Below are positions 35,970 through 44,718 of a stretch of DNA of 64,000 bases, one piece after another (within the stretch, counting starts at the first letter, position 1; each line of letters begins with the position of its first letter). This DNA is from Modestobacter italicus. Lineage in GTDB: Bacteria > Actinomycetota > Actinomycetes > Mycobacteriales > Geodermatophilaceae. The notes below the pieces were generated by a model that saw nothing but the letters and a program-made list of their open reading frames with translations, was not told the origin of the DNA and searched no databases. Position numbers and translations under genes: made by a program. Where the stretch lies: positions 2,108,001 through 2,172,000 of the forward strand of contig NC_017955.1 of assembly GCF_000306785.1 (NCBI RefSeq), read 5' to 3'.

Positions 35970-38581
35970 GCGACGTGACGGTCGCGCCGGTCACCGTCGA
36001 GCACCACCGCGAGCCGCTGGGCATCGGCGACATCCGGCCCCGGCTGTCCTGGGTCACGAGCACCGAGCTGCCCGACTGGCACCAGACGGCCTACGAGCTG
36101 GAGGTCGACGACTGGTCGTCCGGCCGCGTCGCGAGCGACGAGTCGGTGCTGGTGCCGTGGGGTGCACCGCCGCTGACCAGCCGGGAGCGGCGCAGCGTCC
36201 GGGTCCGGGTCTGGGGCACCGGGGCGGCCGAGCCCTCCGCCTGGAGCGAGGACGTCGTCGTCGAGGCCGGGCTGCTGGAGCCGGCCGACTGGACGGCGAC
36301 CCTGGTCCGGCCGGTTCCCGTCGGCGAGGGTGAGCCGGCCGCGCTGCTGCGCCGGGAGTTCGTGCTCGACCGGCCCGTCGTCCGGGCCCGGCTGTACGCC
36401 ACCGCGCAGGGCGTCTACGAGGCCGAGCTGAACGGCGCCGTCGTCGGCGACCAGGTGCTGGCACCCGGCTGGACCAGCTACCGGCACCGGCTGCGGTACC
36501 AGACCCACGACGTCACCGGCCTGCTGCGCGAGGGCGCCAACGCGATCGGCGTGCACCTCGCCGACGGGTGGTTCACCGGCTTCCTCGGGTTCACCGGCAA
36601 GCGCGACTGGTACGGCGACCGCACCGGCGCGTTCGTGCAGCTCGAGGTCGAGCACCCCGACGGCAGCCGCACCGTCGTCACGACCGACGGGTCCTGGCGG
36701 TCGGCGCCGAGCCCGCTGACCCGGGCCGGGCTCTACAACGGCGAGACGTTCGACTCCCGCCGCGAGCTGCCCGGCTGGTCGGCACCCGCCTTCGACGACG
36801 GCGACTGGGCGCCGGTCGAGACCGGGTCGCTGGACGTCGGGACGCTCGTCGCGCCGACCGGTCCGCCGGTGCGCCGGACCGGGACCGTGCCCGTCCGGGA
36901 GATCAGCACCTCGCCGTCGGGCGCGACGCTGGTCGACTTCGGGCAGAACCTGGTCGGCCGGATCCGGTTCGCGCTGCCCGACGCCCCGGCCGGCACCGAG
37001 ATCACCGTCCGGCACGCCGAGGTCCTGGAGCACGGCGAGCTGGGCACCCGGCCGCTGAAGGCGGCGCGGGCGACCGACGTCGTCGTCCTGGACGGGAACG
37101 GGCCGCGGACCTGGGAGCCGCGGTTCACCTCCCACGGCTTCCGGTACGCGGAGGTCAGCGGCTGGCCCGGCGAGCTCACCGCCGACGCGCTCGAGGCCGT
37201 CGTGCTGCACACCGACCTGCGCCGCACCGGCACGTTCAGCTGCTCGGACCCCGACGTCGAGCGGCTGCACGAGAACGTCGTCTGGGGCATGCGCGGCAAC
37301 TTCCTCGACCTGCCCACCGACTGCCCGCAGCGCGACGAGCGGCTGGGCTGGACCGGTGACCTGCAGGTCTTCGCGCCCACCGCCTCGTTCCTCTACGACA
37401 CCACCGGCATGCTGCGGTCCTGGCTGGCCGACCTCGCCGTCGAGCAGCTGGAGGACCACGACGGCATCGTGCCGATGTACGTGCCGTTCCTGCCGCTGCT
37501 GCCCTTCCCGCTGCAGGCCGACGTCGGGTGGGGCGACGCGGCCGTCGTCGTCCCGTGGGTGCTGTACCAGCGGACCGGGGACGCCGGGTTGCTCGCCGAC
37601 CAGTGGGCGTCGATGACCGCCTGGATCGACGTCTTCGCCGCCCGCGCCGGGGCCGACCTGGACTTCCCGGAGGGCGGGTTCTCCTTCGGCGACTGGCTGG
37701 ACACCGCCGCCCCGCCGGACAACCCGGCAGCGGCGCGCACGCCCTGGCAGTGCGTCGCGACCGCCTACCTGGCCCGCTCGGCGCGCACGGTGGCGGAGGC
37801 CGCGGAGGTCCTCGGCCGGGACGGCACCCGCTTCGCCGACCTGGCCGAGCGGGCGGCGCAGCGGTTCCGCGCCGAGTACGTGACGCCCACCGGCCGGGTC
37901 ACCTTCCCCTCGCAGACGGCGTACGCGCTGGCGCTCGAGTTCGACCTGCTGACCCCGGAGCAGCGGGAGCACGCCGGCGCGCTGCTGGCCGAACAGGTCC
38001 TCAAGGACGGGTTCCACATCGCCACGGGCTTCCTCGGCACGCCGCTGGTGACCGACGCGCTGACCTCCGCCGGTGAGCTGCCCACCGCCTACGAGCTGCT
38101 GCTGCAGCGGGAGAACCCGTCGTGGCTCTACCCGGTGACCATGGGCGCGACCACCATCTGGGAGCGCTGGGACTCCATGCTCCCCGACGGGACCATCAAC
38201 CCCGGCGAGATGACGTCGTTCAACCACTACGCGCTGGGTGCGGTGGCCGACTGGCTGCACCGCACCGTCGCCGGGCTGGCGCCGGCCGCGCCGGGCTACC
38301 GGCGGCTGCGGGTCGCCCCGCGTCCCGGGCCGGGGATCACCGCGGCGGCGGCGACGCACGACACGCCGTACGGTCCCGCGTCGGTGTCCTGGACCGTCGA
38401 CGGGTCGGACTTCGCCCTGGACGTCGTGGTCCCGCCGAGCACCACGGCGGAGGTCGTGCTGCCCGACGGCGGCGCGCCGGTCGAGGTCGGCTCGGGCCGG
38501 CACTCGTTCACCCGCGAGATCACCGTCCCTGCGCCGGTGGAGAAGCCGGCGCTGTTCTTCGACCCGGACGCGCACTCGTGA
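35966..38581 (+). CDS. GH78 alpha-L-rhamnosidase (second copy)
   Basis: An 871-residue enzyme with the same domain order as the product of 32416-35061 but divergent sequence, so it is likely to differ in linkage or aglycone preference. The catalytic motif is the full DCPQRDERLGWTGD (about residues 452-465), and TMGATTIWERWDSM appears near the C-terminus. Cytoplasmic (no signal peptide). The ATG overlaps the esterase stop, and the end overlaps the GH43 GTG start. Confidence 0.9.
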   Translation: MSDVTVAPVTVEHHREPLGIGDIRPRLSWVTSTELPDWHQTAYELEVDDWSSGRVASDESVLVPWGAPPLTSRERRSVRVRVWGTGAAEPSAWSEDVVVEAGLLEPADWTATLVRPVPVGEGEPAALLRREFVLDRPVVRARLYATAQGVYEAELNGAVVGDQVLAPGWTSYRHRLRYQTHDVTGLLREGANAIGVHLADGWFTGFLGFTGKRDWYGDRTGAFVQLEVEHPDGSRTVVTTDGSWRSAPSPLTRAGLYNGETFDSRRELPGWSAPAFDDGDWAPVETGSLDVGTLVAPTGPPVRRTGTVPVREISTSPSGATLVDFGQNLVGRIRFALPDAPAGTEITVRHAEVLEHGELGTRPLKAARATDVVVLDGNGPRTWEPRFTSHGFRYAEVSGWPGELTADALEAVVLHTDLRRTGTFSCSDPDVERLHENVVWGMRGNFLDLPTDCPQRDERLGWTGDLQVFAPTASFLYDTTGMLRSWLADLAVEQLEDHDGIVPMYVPFLPLLPFPLQADVGWGDAAVVVPWVLYQRTGDAGLLADQWASMTAWIDVFAARAGADLDFPEGGFSFGDWLDTAAPPDNPAAARTPWQCVATAYLARSARTVAEAAEVLGRDGTRFADLAERAAQRFRAEYVTPTGRVTFPSQTAYALALEFDLLTPEQREHAGALLAEQVLKDGFHIATGFLGTPLVTDALTSAGELPTAYELLLQRENPSWLYPVTMGATTIWERWDSMLPDGTINPGEMTSFNHYALGAVADWLHRTVAGLAPAAPGYRRLRVAPRPGPGITAAAATHDTPYGPASVSWTVDGSDFALDVVVPPSTTAEVVLPDGGAPVEVGSGRHSFTREITVPAPVEKPALFFDPDAHS

Positions 38582-40050
38582 CGCCGACGCCCGTCGTCCC
38601 CGGGTTCCACCCGGACCCCAGCGTCTGCCGGGTCGGCGACACCTACTGGATGGTCGTCTCGAGCTTCGAGTACGCCCCCGGCGTGCCGCTGTTCCGGTCG
38701 ACCGACCTGCGCTCCTGGGAGCAGGTCGGGCACGTGCTGGCCCGGCCCGCGCAGCTGGACGTGTCGGCGGCGCCCGGCTCGGGCGGCATCACCGCGCCGA
38801 CGCTGCGCCACCACGACGGCCGGTTCTGGATGGTCACCACCAACCTCGCCGACGGCGGCTGGCAGACCCTGGCCACCGCCGAGGACCCGCTGGGCGAGTG
38901 GTCCGAGCCGGTGCGGATGCCCGAGGTCCGCGGCATCGACCCGGACCTGGCCTGGGACGACGACGGCACGCTGCTGGTCACCTACGCCGGCTTCGGCGCG
39001 GGCGGTCCGGCCGGCCTCGTCCAGCAGGCCGTCGACCCGGCGACCGGCCGGGCGCTCACCGAGCGGCAGCACGTCTGGCAGGGCACCGGCGGCCGCTTCC
39101 CGGAGGGTCCGCACCTCTACCGCATCGGCGGCTGGTGGTACCTGCTCATCGCCGAGGGCGGCACCGAGCGCGGGCACGCCGTGACGATCGCGCGCAGCCG
39201 CTCGCCGCAGGGCCCGTTCGAGCCGTGCCCGCACAACCCGCTGCTCACCCACCGGGGCGTCGAGTCGCCGGTGCAGAACACCGGCCACGCCGACCTGGTG
39301 CAGCGGCCCGACGGCAGCTGGGCGATCGTCTTCCACGGCGTCCGGCCGCGCGGCGCCAGCCCGCAGTTCCACGTGCTGGGCCGGGAGACCTTCGCCGCCG
39401 AGGTGATCTGGGAGGACGGCTGGCCGCGGATCGGCGACTGGCTGACCCCGCCCGGCGGCGCGGTGTCCCTGGACGAGCTGGCCGGCGATGAGCTGCCGGT
39501 GTCCTGGGTGTCGCCGCGCCGCTTCCCCGGCGAGGTGCTGGAGCGGGAGGAGCGCGGCTGGCGTCTCACGGCCGTGGACGGCGACCCGGCGAGCGACGAC
39601 CTGGCGTTCGCCGGACGGCGCCAGGAGCACCTGCACTGCCGGGTGCAGGCGGTCGTCGACGCGGGCGCGGGGGTCGGCGGGCTGTCGGTGCGGATGGACG
39701 CCCGGCACCACCTGGACCTGGAGGTCGCCGACGGCGTCGTCCGGGCGGTGGCCCAGGTCGGCCCGCTGCGGTCGGTGCTCGGTCAGCTCGAGGTCCCGGC
39801 CGGGGAGGTCGCGCTGGAGCTGCGGGCGGTGCCGGACCAGGGGCACTTCTCCTCCACGGCGCTCGGCCCCGACCAGCTGGTCGCCGGCGTGGTCCGGGAC
39901 GGCGCCTTCACCGAGCTCGGCCGGCTCGACGGCCGGTACGTGTCCACCGAGGTGGCCGGCGGGATGACCGGACGCCTCGCCGGTGTGTGGTGCTCGACCG
40001 GCGCGCTCGTCGTCCGGTCGTTCCGCTACTCCGGCGGGGACGCCGCGTGA
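38578..40050 (+). CDS. GH43 family glycosidase (xylosidase/arabinofuranosidase type)
   Basis: A 490-residue family 43 enzyme. The five-bladed propeller opens with VVPGFHPDPSVCRVGDTYWMV, which carries the general-base Asp. VRGIDPDLAWDDDG holds the pKa-modulating Asp, and GRFPEGPHLYRIGGWWY the acid Glu. The C-terminal half is a beta-sandwich domain as in GH43 xylosidases. It has no signal peptide. It probably removes xylose or arabinose from imported plant glycosides. GTG start and TGA stop overlap both neighbours. Confidence 0.9.
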   Translation: MTPTPVVPGFHPDPSVCRVGDTYWMVVSSFEYAPGVPLFRSTDLRSWEQVGHVLARPAQLDVSAAPGSGGITAPTLRHHDGRFWMVTTNLADGGWQTLATAEDPLGEWSEPVRMPEVRGIDPDLAWDDDGTLLVTYAGFGAGGPAGLVQQAVDPATGRALTERQHVWQGTGGRFPEGPHLYRIGGWWYLLIAEGGTERGHAVTIARSRSPQGPFEPCPHNPLLTHRGVESPVQNTGHADLVQRPDGSWAIVFHGVRPRGASPQFHVLGRETFAAEVIWEDGWPRIGDWLTPPGGAVSLDELAGDELPVSWVSPRRFPGEVLEREERGWRLTAVDGDPASDDLAFAGRRQEHLHCRVQAVVDAGAGVGGLSVRMDARHHLDLEVADGVVRAVAQVGPLRSVLGQLEVPAGEVALELRAVPDQGHFSSTALGPDQLVAGVVRDGAFTELGRLDGRYVSTEVAGGMTGRLAGVWCSTGALVVRSFRYSGGDAA

Positions 40051-40883
40051 CCCTGCGGATCGCCGAGCGCTGCCGGGTGGTGGTCGACAACGACTGGGCC
40101 GGCGACCCGGACGGGCTCGTCGCGCTCGCGCACCACCTGCTCAGCCGGGCCAACCGCGTGGTCGCGGTGACCGGGTCGGCGAACAGCCCGGTGTTCGGAC
40201 CGCCGGCGGGCACCGCGGCCGCCGGGGCCCGGCTCGCCCAGGAGCTGGTCGACCTGGTCGACGGGCCGCACCGGCCGCTGGTGGCCGCCGGCTGCGACGT
40301 CCCGGTCGGCGGGGGTGACACCGCGTCCGCGGCGGCGGACGCCGTCGTCGCCGAGGCGCGGCGGGACGACCCGCTGCCGCTGTTCCTGGTCTGCGCCGGA
40401 CCGCTGACCAACGTGGCCCAGGCCCTCCGGCAGGCGCCGGACGTCGCGGCCCGGCTCACCCTGGTCTGGGTCGCCGTGAAGGGGGACCCGGACGCGCCCG
40501 AGTACAACCGGGACACCGACCCGCAGGCCGCCGCGGAGGTGCTGGGCCGGGCGGAGCTCGCGGTGCGGCAGTTCCCGCTGGAGACCTACCGCCGCTGCGC
40601 GGCCTCCGTCGCGGAGCTGGAGCACGACCTGGGCGGCGCCGGCCGGGTCGGCGCCTGGCTGTGGCAGCGGTTCACCTCGCTGCCGCTGCCGGACTTCGTC
40701 GAGCTCGGCGAGGTGTGGCCGCTGGGCGACAGCCCGCCCGTGCTGGTCACCGCGCTCGACGACGCGTCCAGCACCTGGACCGGGCCCGCGACCCGCCGCG
40801 TCTGCACCGACGTCGACGGCCGGCTGCTGGTCGCCGACCTGCTCGCCCGCCTCCGGCTGCACGAGCGCCGGACGGCCGGCTGA
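40047..40883 (+). CDS. Nucleoside hydrolase-like protein
   Basis: A 278-residue inosine-uridine nucleoside N-ribohydrolase-like protein. The N-terminal Ca2+-site motif is VVVDNDWAGDPDGLVALAH, a variant of the usual DxDxGxDDAxA. LVCAGPLTNVAQALRQAPDV is well conserved. The altered Asp cluster and the sugar-catabolic setting suggest it may cleave a different N- or O-glycoside than a nucleoside. It is the last gene of the operon that starts at 26790, coupled by GTGA to the GH43 gene. Confidence 0.82.
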   Translation: MTLRIAERCRVVVDNDWAGDPDGLVALAHHLLSRANRVVAVTGSANSPVFGPPAGTAAAGARLAQELVDLVDGPHRPLVAAGCDVPVGGGDTASAAADAVVAEARRDDPLPLFLVCAGPLTNVAQALRQAPDVAARLTLVWVAVKGDPDAPEYNRDTDPQAAAEVLGRAELAVRQFPLETYRRCAASVAELEHDLGGAGRVGAWLWQRFTSLPLPDFVELGEVWPLGDSPPVLVTALDDASSTWTGPATRRVCTDVDGRLLVADLLARLRLHERRTAG

Positions 40884-40888
40884 CCGGC

Positions 40889-40903
40889 TGCCGGTCAATG
40901 GGA
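40889..40903 (-). promoter_or_regulatory. IclR-regulon operator copy 5
   Basis: On the minus strand TCCCATTGACCGGCA, one mismatch from TGCC-N7-GGCA, identical over 13 bases to copy 1. It lies just after the nucleoside hydrolase stop and 172 bases upstream of the GH2 gene. Confidence 0.57.
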
Positions 40904-41074
40904 GGCCCGTTGCCCCGGTGACGCCGGTTCCCCAGCATCGACAGCACGCGGGAGCGGCGGTGGTCGAGCAGACGGCCGACCACCCTGAGGCCGGTCCCGC
41001 GGAGGCATGGGGCGCTCCAGCCAGGACGCCGTCCGTCGCGTGCTGCCCCTCATGACCCCGATGACAGGACAGCC

Positions 41075-43465
41075 ATGCGCCGCACCCCGTTCACCGCCGG
41101 CTGGCAGACCCGCCGGCACGCCAACTCCTTCGCCGAGATGGTCGGCGCCGCGGCACCGTGGCAGGACGTCACACTGCCGCACGACGCCACGCTCGCCGAG
41201 CCCCGGGACGCCGCGCACGGCGCCGGCCCGGGGTACTTCCCCGGCGGCGTGTACGAGTACCGGAAGGCCTTCGCCGTCCCGGCCGACGCCGCCGACCAGC
41301 GCTGGGTGCTGGAGTTCGAGGCCGTCTACCGGCGGGCGATGGTCTACGTGAACGGCAGCCTCGCAGCGCACTGGGCGTCGGGCTACACCGGCTTCGCCGT
41401 GCCGCTGGACGACCACCTGCGGTACGGCGAGGAGAACGAGGTGCGGGTCGTGTGCCGCGCCGGTCAGGACTCCCGCTGGTACGCCGGCAGCGGCATCACC
41501 CGGCCGGTGCACCTGGTCGTCGGCCCGCTGCTGCACATCGCCCCGGACGGCGTCCGGGTGACCACCGTGGACGCCGACCGGGACCTCGCCGTCGTGGAGG
41601 TGCTCACCACGGTCGTCAACGACCGGCCGCGGCTGGCCACCGCCGAGGCGGTCACCGAGCTGCGCGGGCCGGACGGCGCCGTGGTCGCCGCCGACCGGAC
41701 ACCGGTGACCGTGCGACCGGGGGAGCCGGCGGTGGTGCGCCAGCGGCTCGTCGTCCGCGACCCGGCGCTGTGGGGACCGGGGGCACCCGCGCTGCACACG
41801 GCGACGGTGACGCTGGCCGACGGCGACGCCGAGACGGTGACCTTCGGGATCCGCACCCTCGCCGTCGACCCGGTGCGCGGCCTGCGCGTCAACGGCGAGC
41901 CGGTGCTGCTGCGCGGCGCGTGCCTGCACTCCGACAACGGCGTCCTGGGTGCGGCGACGATCGACCGCGCCGACGAGCGCCGGGTGGAGCTGCTGCAGGC
42001 GGCCGGGATCAACGCGCTGCGCAGCGCGCACAACCCGATGAGCCGGGCGCTGCTCGAGGCCTGCGACCGGCTCGGCGTCCTGGTGATGGACGAGCTCACC
42101 GACATGTGGACCGAGAGCAAGTCCGACCTCGACGCCGCGCTCGACTTCCCGGAGTGGTGGCAGTGCGACGTGGCGGCCATGGTCGCCAAGGACGTCAACC
42201 ACCCCAGCGTGGTGATGTACTCGATCGGCAACGAGATCCCCGAGGTGGCGACCCCGCACGGCGCGCTGTGGTCGCGGCGGCTGGCCGAGGAGGTGCGCCG
42301 GCTCGACCCGTCCCGGCTGGTCACCAACGGGGTGAACGGCATGCTGGCGGTCATCGGCGAGGCCGCGGCCCAGGCCGAGGGCGGCATCAACACGATGCTC
42401 GCGGACATGGGCGGGTTCATGCGCGAGCTGGCCGCCTCCGAGCTGGTCGGCCGGCGGACCGCGGAGTCCTTCGCCGTCCTGGACGTCGCCGGGCTCAACT
42501 ACATGGACGCCCGCTACGAGGCCGACCGGGAGACGTTCCCGAACCGCGTCGTGGTGGGCAGCGAGACCTTCGCGAACGAGATCGACCGGCTGTGGCGGCT
42601 CGTGCAGGACCACCCGCACGTTATCGGCGACTTCACCTGGACCGGCTGGGACTACCTGGGTGAGGCCGGGATCGGCCGGACCGCGGACGCCGAGGACCCG
42701 TCGGCCGGCGCGTTCGGGGCCCCCTACCCGTGGCTGCTCGCCTGGTGCGGGGACATCGACGTCACCGGGCACCGCCGGCCCGCCTCCTTCTACCGGGAGG
42801 TCGTCTTCGGCCTGCGCAGCGACCCGTACCTCGCCGTCGTCCGGCCGGAGCGGTCCGGGCGGGAGACGGTCGCGACGCCGTGGGCGTGGAGCGACTCGGT
42901 GGGCAGCTGGGCGTTCGCCGGCGCCGAGGGCACGCCGGTGACCGTCGAGGTCTACAGCGACGCCGACGAGGTCGAGCTGCTGCTCGACGGGCGCTCGCTC
43001 GGCACCGCGAAGGCGGGTGAGGCGCACCGGTTCCGGGCGGAGTTCACGGTGCCCTGGGCACCCGGCGAGCTGACCGCGGTCGCCCGCAGCGGCGGCGCGG
43101 AGACCGGCCGGTGCTCGCTCCGGTCCGCCGACGGGCCGGTGCGGCTGACGGCGGCCGTCGACCGGGACGCCGTGCGGGCCGACGACACCGACCTGGCGTA
43201 CGTCGACCTCGCGCTCACCGACGCCGCCGGCACCGTGGCGCTGGGCGTCGACCGCGAGGTCACCGTGACCGTCGCCGGGCCCGGCGTGCTCGCCGGGTTC
43301 GGTTCGGCGGCGCCGGCGACCGAGGAGTCCTACCTCGACGACGTGCACACCACCTTCGACGGCCGTGCGCTCGCCGTCGTCCGGCCGACCGGTGCGGGCA
43401 CGATCACCGTCACGGCGTCCGCGCCCGGCTGCGCCGACGTCACGCTGACCGTGGTCGCCCGCTGA
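41075..43465 (+). CDS. GH2 family glycosidase (beta-galactosidase-like)
   Basis: A 796-residue GH2 enzyme. The sugar-binding jelly roll includes VYEYRKAFAVP and GSLAAHWASGYTGFAVPL. In the TIM barrel GACLHSDNGVLGAA and LRSAHNPMSRALLEACDRLGV lead to the acid/base Glu in SIGNEIPE, and the nucleophile Glu is likely in VVVGSETFA. A DUF4982-type domain (ATPWAWSDSVGSWAFAGAEG) and a final Ig domain follow. No signal peptide. The ATG at 41075 follows AGGACAG; an in-frame ATG lies 12 bases earlier. The upstream 190 bases hold an IclR-type operator. It overlaps the convergent reductase gene by 26 bases. Confidence 0.88.
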   Translation: MRRTPFTAGWQTRRHANSFAEMVGAAAPWQDVTLPHDATLAEPRDAAHGAGPGYFPGGVYEYRKAFAVPADAADQRWVLEFEAVYRRAMVYVNGSLAAHWASGYTGFAVPLDDHLRYGEENEVRVVCRAGQDSRWYAGSGITRPVHLVVGPLLHIAPDGVRVTTVDADRDLAVVEVLTTVVNDRPRLATAEAVTELRGPDGAVVAADRTPVTVRPGEPAVVRQRLVVRDPALWGPGAPALHTATVTLADGDAETVTFGIRTLAVDPVRGLRVNGEPVLLRGACLHSDNGVLGAATIDRADERRVELLQAAGINALRSAHNPMSRALLEACDRLGVLVMDELTDMWTESKSDLDAALDFPEWWQCDVAAMVAKDVNHPSVVMYSIGNEIPEVATPHGALWSRRLAEEVRRLDPSRLVTNGVNGMLAVIGEAAAQAEGGINTMLADMGGFMRELAASELVGRRTAESFAVLDVAGLNYMDARYEADRETFPNRVVVGSETFANEIDRLWRLVQDHPHVIGDFTWTGWDYLGEAGIGRTADAEDPSAGAFGAPYPWLLAWCGDIDVTGHRRPASFYREVVFGLRSDPYLAVVRPERSGRETVATPWAWSDSVGSWAFAGAEGTPVTVEVYSDADEVELLLDGRSLGTAKAGEAHRFRAEFTVPWAPGELTAVARSGGAETGRCSLRSADGPVRLTAAVDRDAVRADDTDLAYVDLALTDAAGTVALGVDREVTVTVAGPGVLAGFGSAAPATEESYLDDVHTTFDGRALAVVRPTGAGTITVTASAPGCADVTLTVVAR

Positions 43466-44718
43466 GCTCGGCGACGCAGTCAGCGACCGCGGCGGCCAGG
43501 TCGCGGTCGTCGGCGAGGGCCGGGTCCAGCGCCGCGAGCACGCGCGGGACCGAGCCGGCGAGCGGTCGCAGCTCGTCGGCCCGCACGTCCCGCACCGGGG
43601 TGCTGCCTCCAAACACGAGGTGCACCAGCCAGGCCGCGAGGAGCCGGACGGCGGGCAGCGGCAGCCGGCCGCTCGCCCGCATCCCGGCGGAGCACCGGGA
43701 GCAGGCGCACCGGGAGCTTCTGCGAGCCGTCCGCGGCGATCTGCGCCAGGGAGTGCCGGATGCGCGGGTCGGCGAACCGCGCCAGCAGCGCTGCCCGGTA
43801 GCGGGCGACGTCGTCCACGGGCAGGTCCAGGTGCGGCGCGCAGGTGTCCCACCACTCCTGCACCCAGCCGGCGCAGACCGGGTCGGTCACCGCCTCGGCG
43901 ACGGTCGTCCACCCGCGCAGCGGGCCGGCGTAGGCCAGCAGCGAGTGGGCGCCGTTCAGCAGCCACAGCTTGCGGTCCTCGAACGGCGTCACGTCCGCCG
44001 TCAGGACGGCGCCGGCGGTCTCCCACGCGGGCCGGCCACCGGGGAACGCGCCGGCCAGCACCCACTCGCTGAACGGCTCGGTGGCGACCGGGCAGCGGTC
44101 GTCGACGCCGGTGCCGGCCAGCACGGCCCGCCGGTCGTCGTCGGTGGGCGCGGGGGTGATGCGGTCGACCACCGTCGTCGCGACAGACACCTGCTCCCGG
44201 AGCCAGTCCGCCATCGCGGGGTCGGTCTCCGCCATCAGGTGCTGCAGCGCGGCGCCGAGCACTGCGCCGTTGCCCGGCAGGTTGTCGCACGGCACGAGGG
44301 TGACCGGGCCGGCGTCGGCGGCCCGCCGGGCGCGCAGCCCGGCCAGCAGCCGCGCCGGGGCGCCGTCCGCCGCCGTGCCGTAGCCGGCCTCGGTGACCGT
44401 CACGGTGACCACCCGGACGTCGGGGGAGCCCAGGTACCGCAGCCAGGCGTCCTGCTCGTCGGCCGCGTGCGCCCGGACCAGCGACCGGACGACGGAGAAC
44501 TCGTCGCCGCCGGCGCCCCGGGTGACCAGCGTGTACAGCCCGTCCTGCGCAGCGAGCGCCCGGGCGAGGTCGGGTCGGCGGCCGGTGAACGCGGCGATGC
44601 CCCAGTCGTCACCGGCCCGGTCGGTGTACCAGGCCTGGTGCGCGCGGGAGAAGCTGCCCAGGCCGAGGTGGACCATGCGCACCGGCGGAGCGGCCGTGCC
44701 GCGGCGCAGGGAGCTCAC
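43440..44718 (-). pseudogene. uxuB: Fructuronate reductase (mannitol dehydrogenase family), frameshifted
   Basis: The GTG start at 44718 opens SSLRRGTAAPPVRMVHLGLGSFSRAHQAWYTD, the NAD-binding start of mannonate/altronate oxidoreductases. PCDNLPGNGAVL, RITPAP, the catalytic-type PFEDRKLWLLNGAHSLLAYAG and ADGSQKLPVRLLPVLR follow in frame. The next residues of the family (SGRLPLPAVRLLAAWLVH) are in another frame, reached if one base is removed from the CCC at 43683-43685. As read, the frame shifts and ends at 43480; the true C-terminus would end at 43440. Either a one-base insertion has inactivated the gene or it is an assembly error. It converts D-fructuronate to D-mannonate with NADH. Confidence 0.8.
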
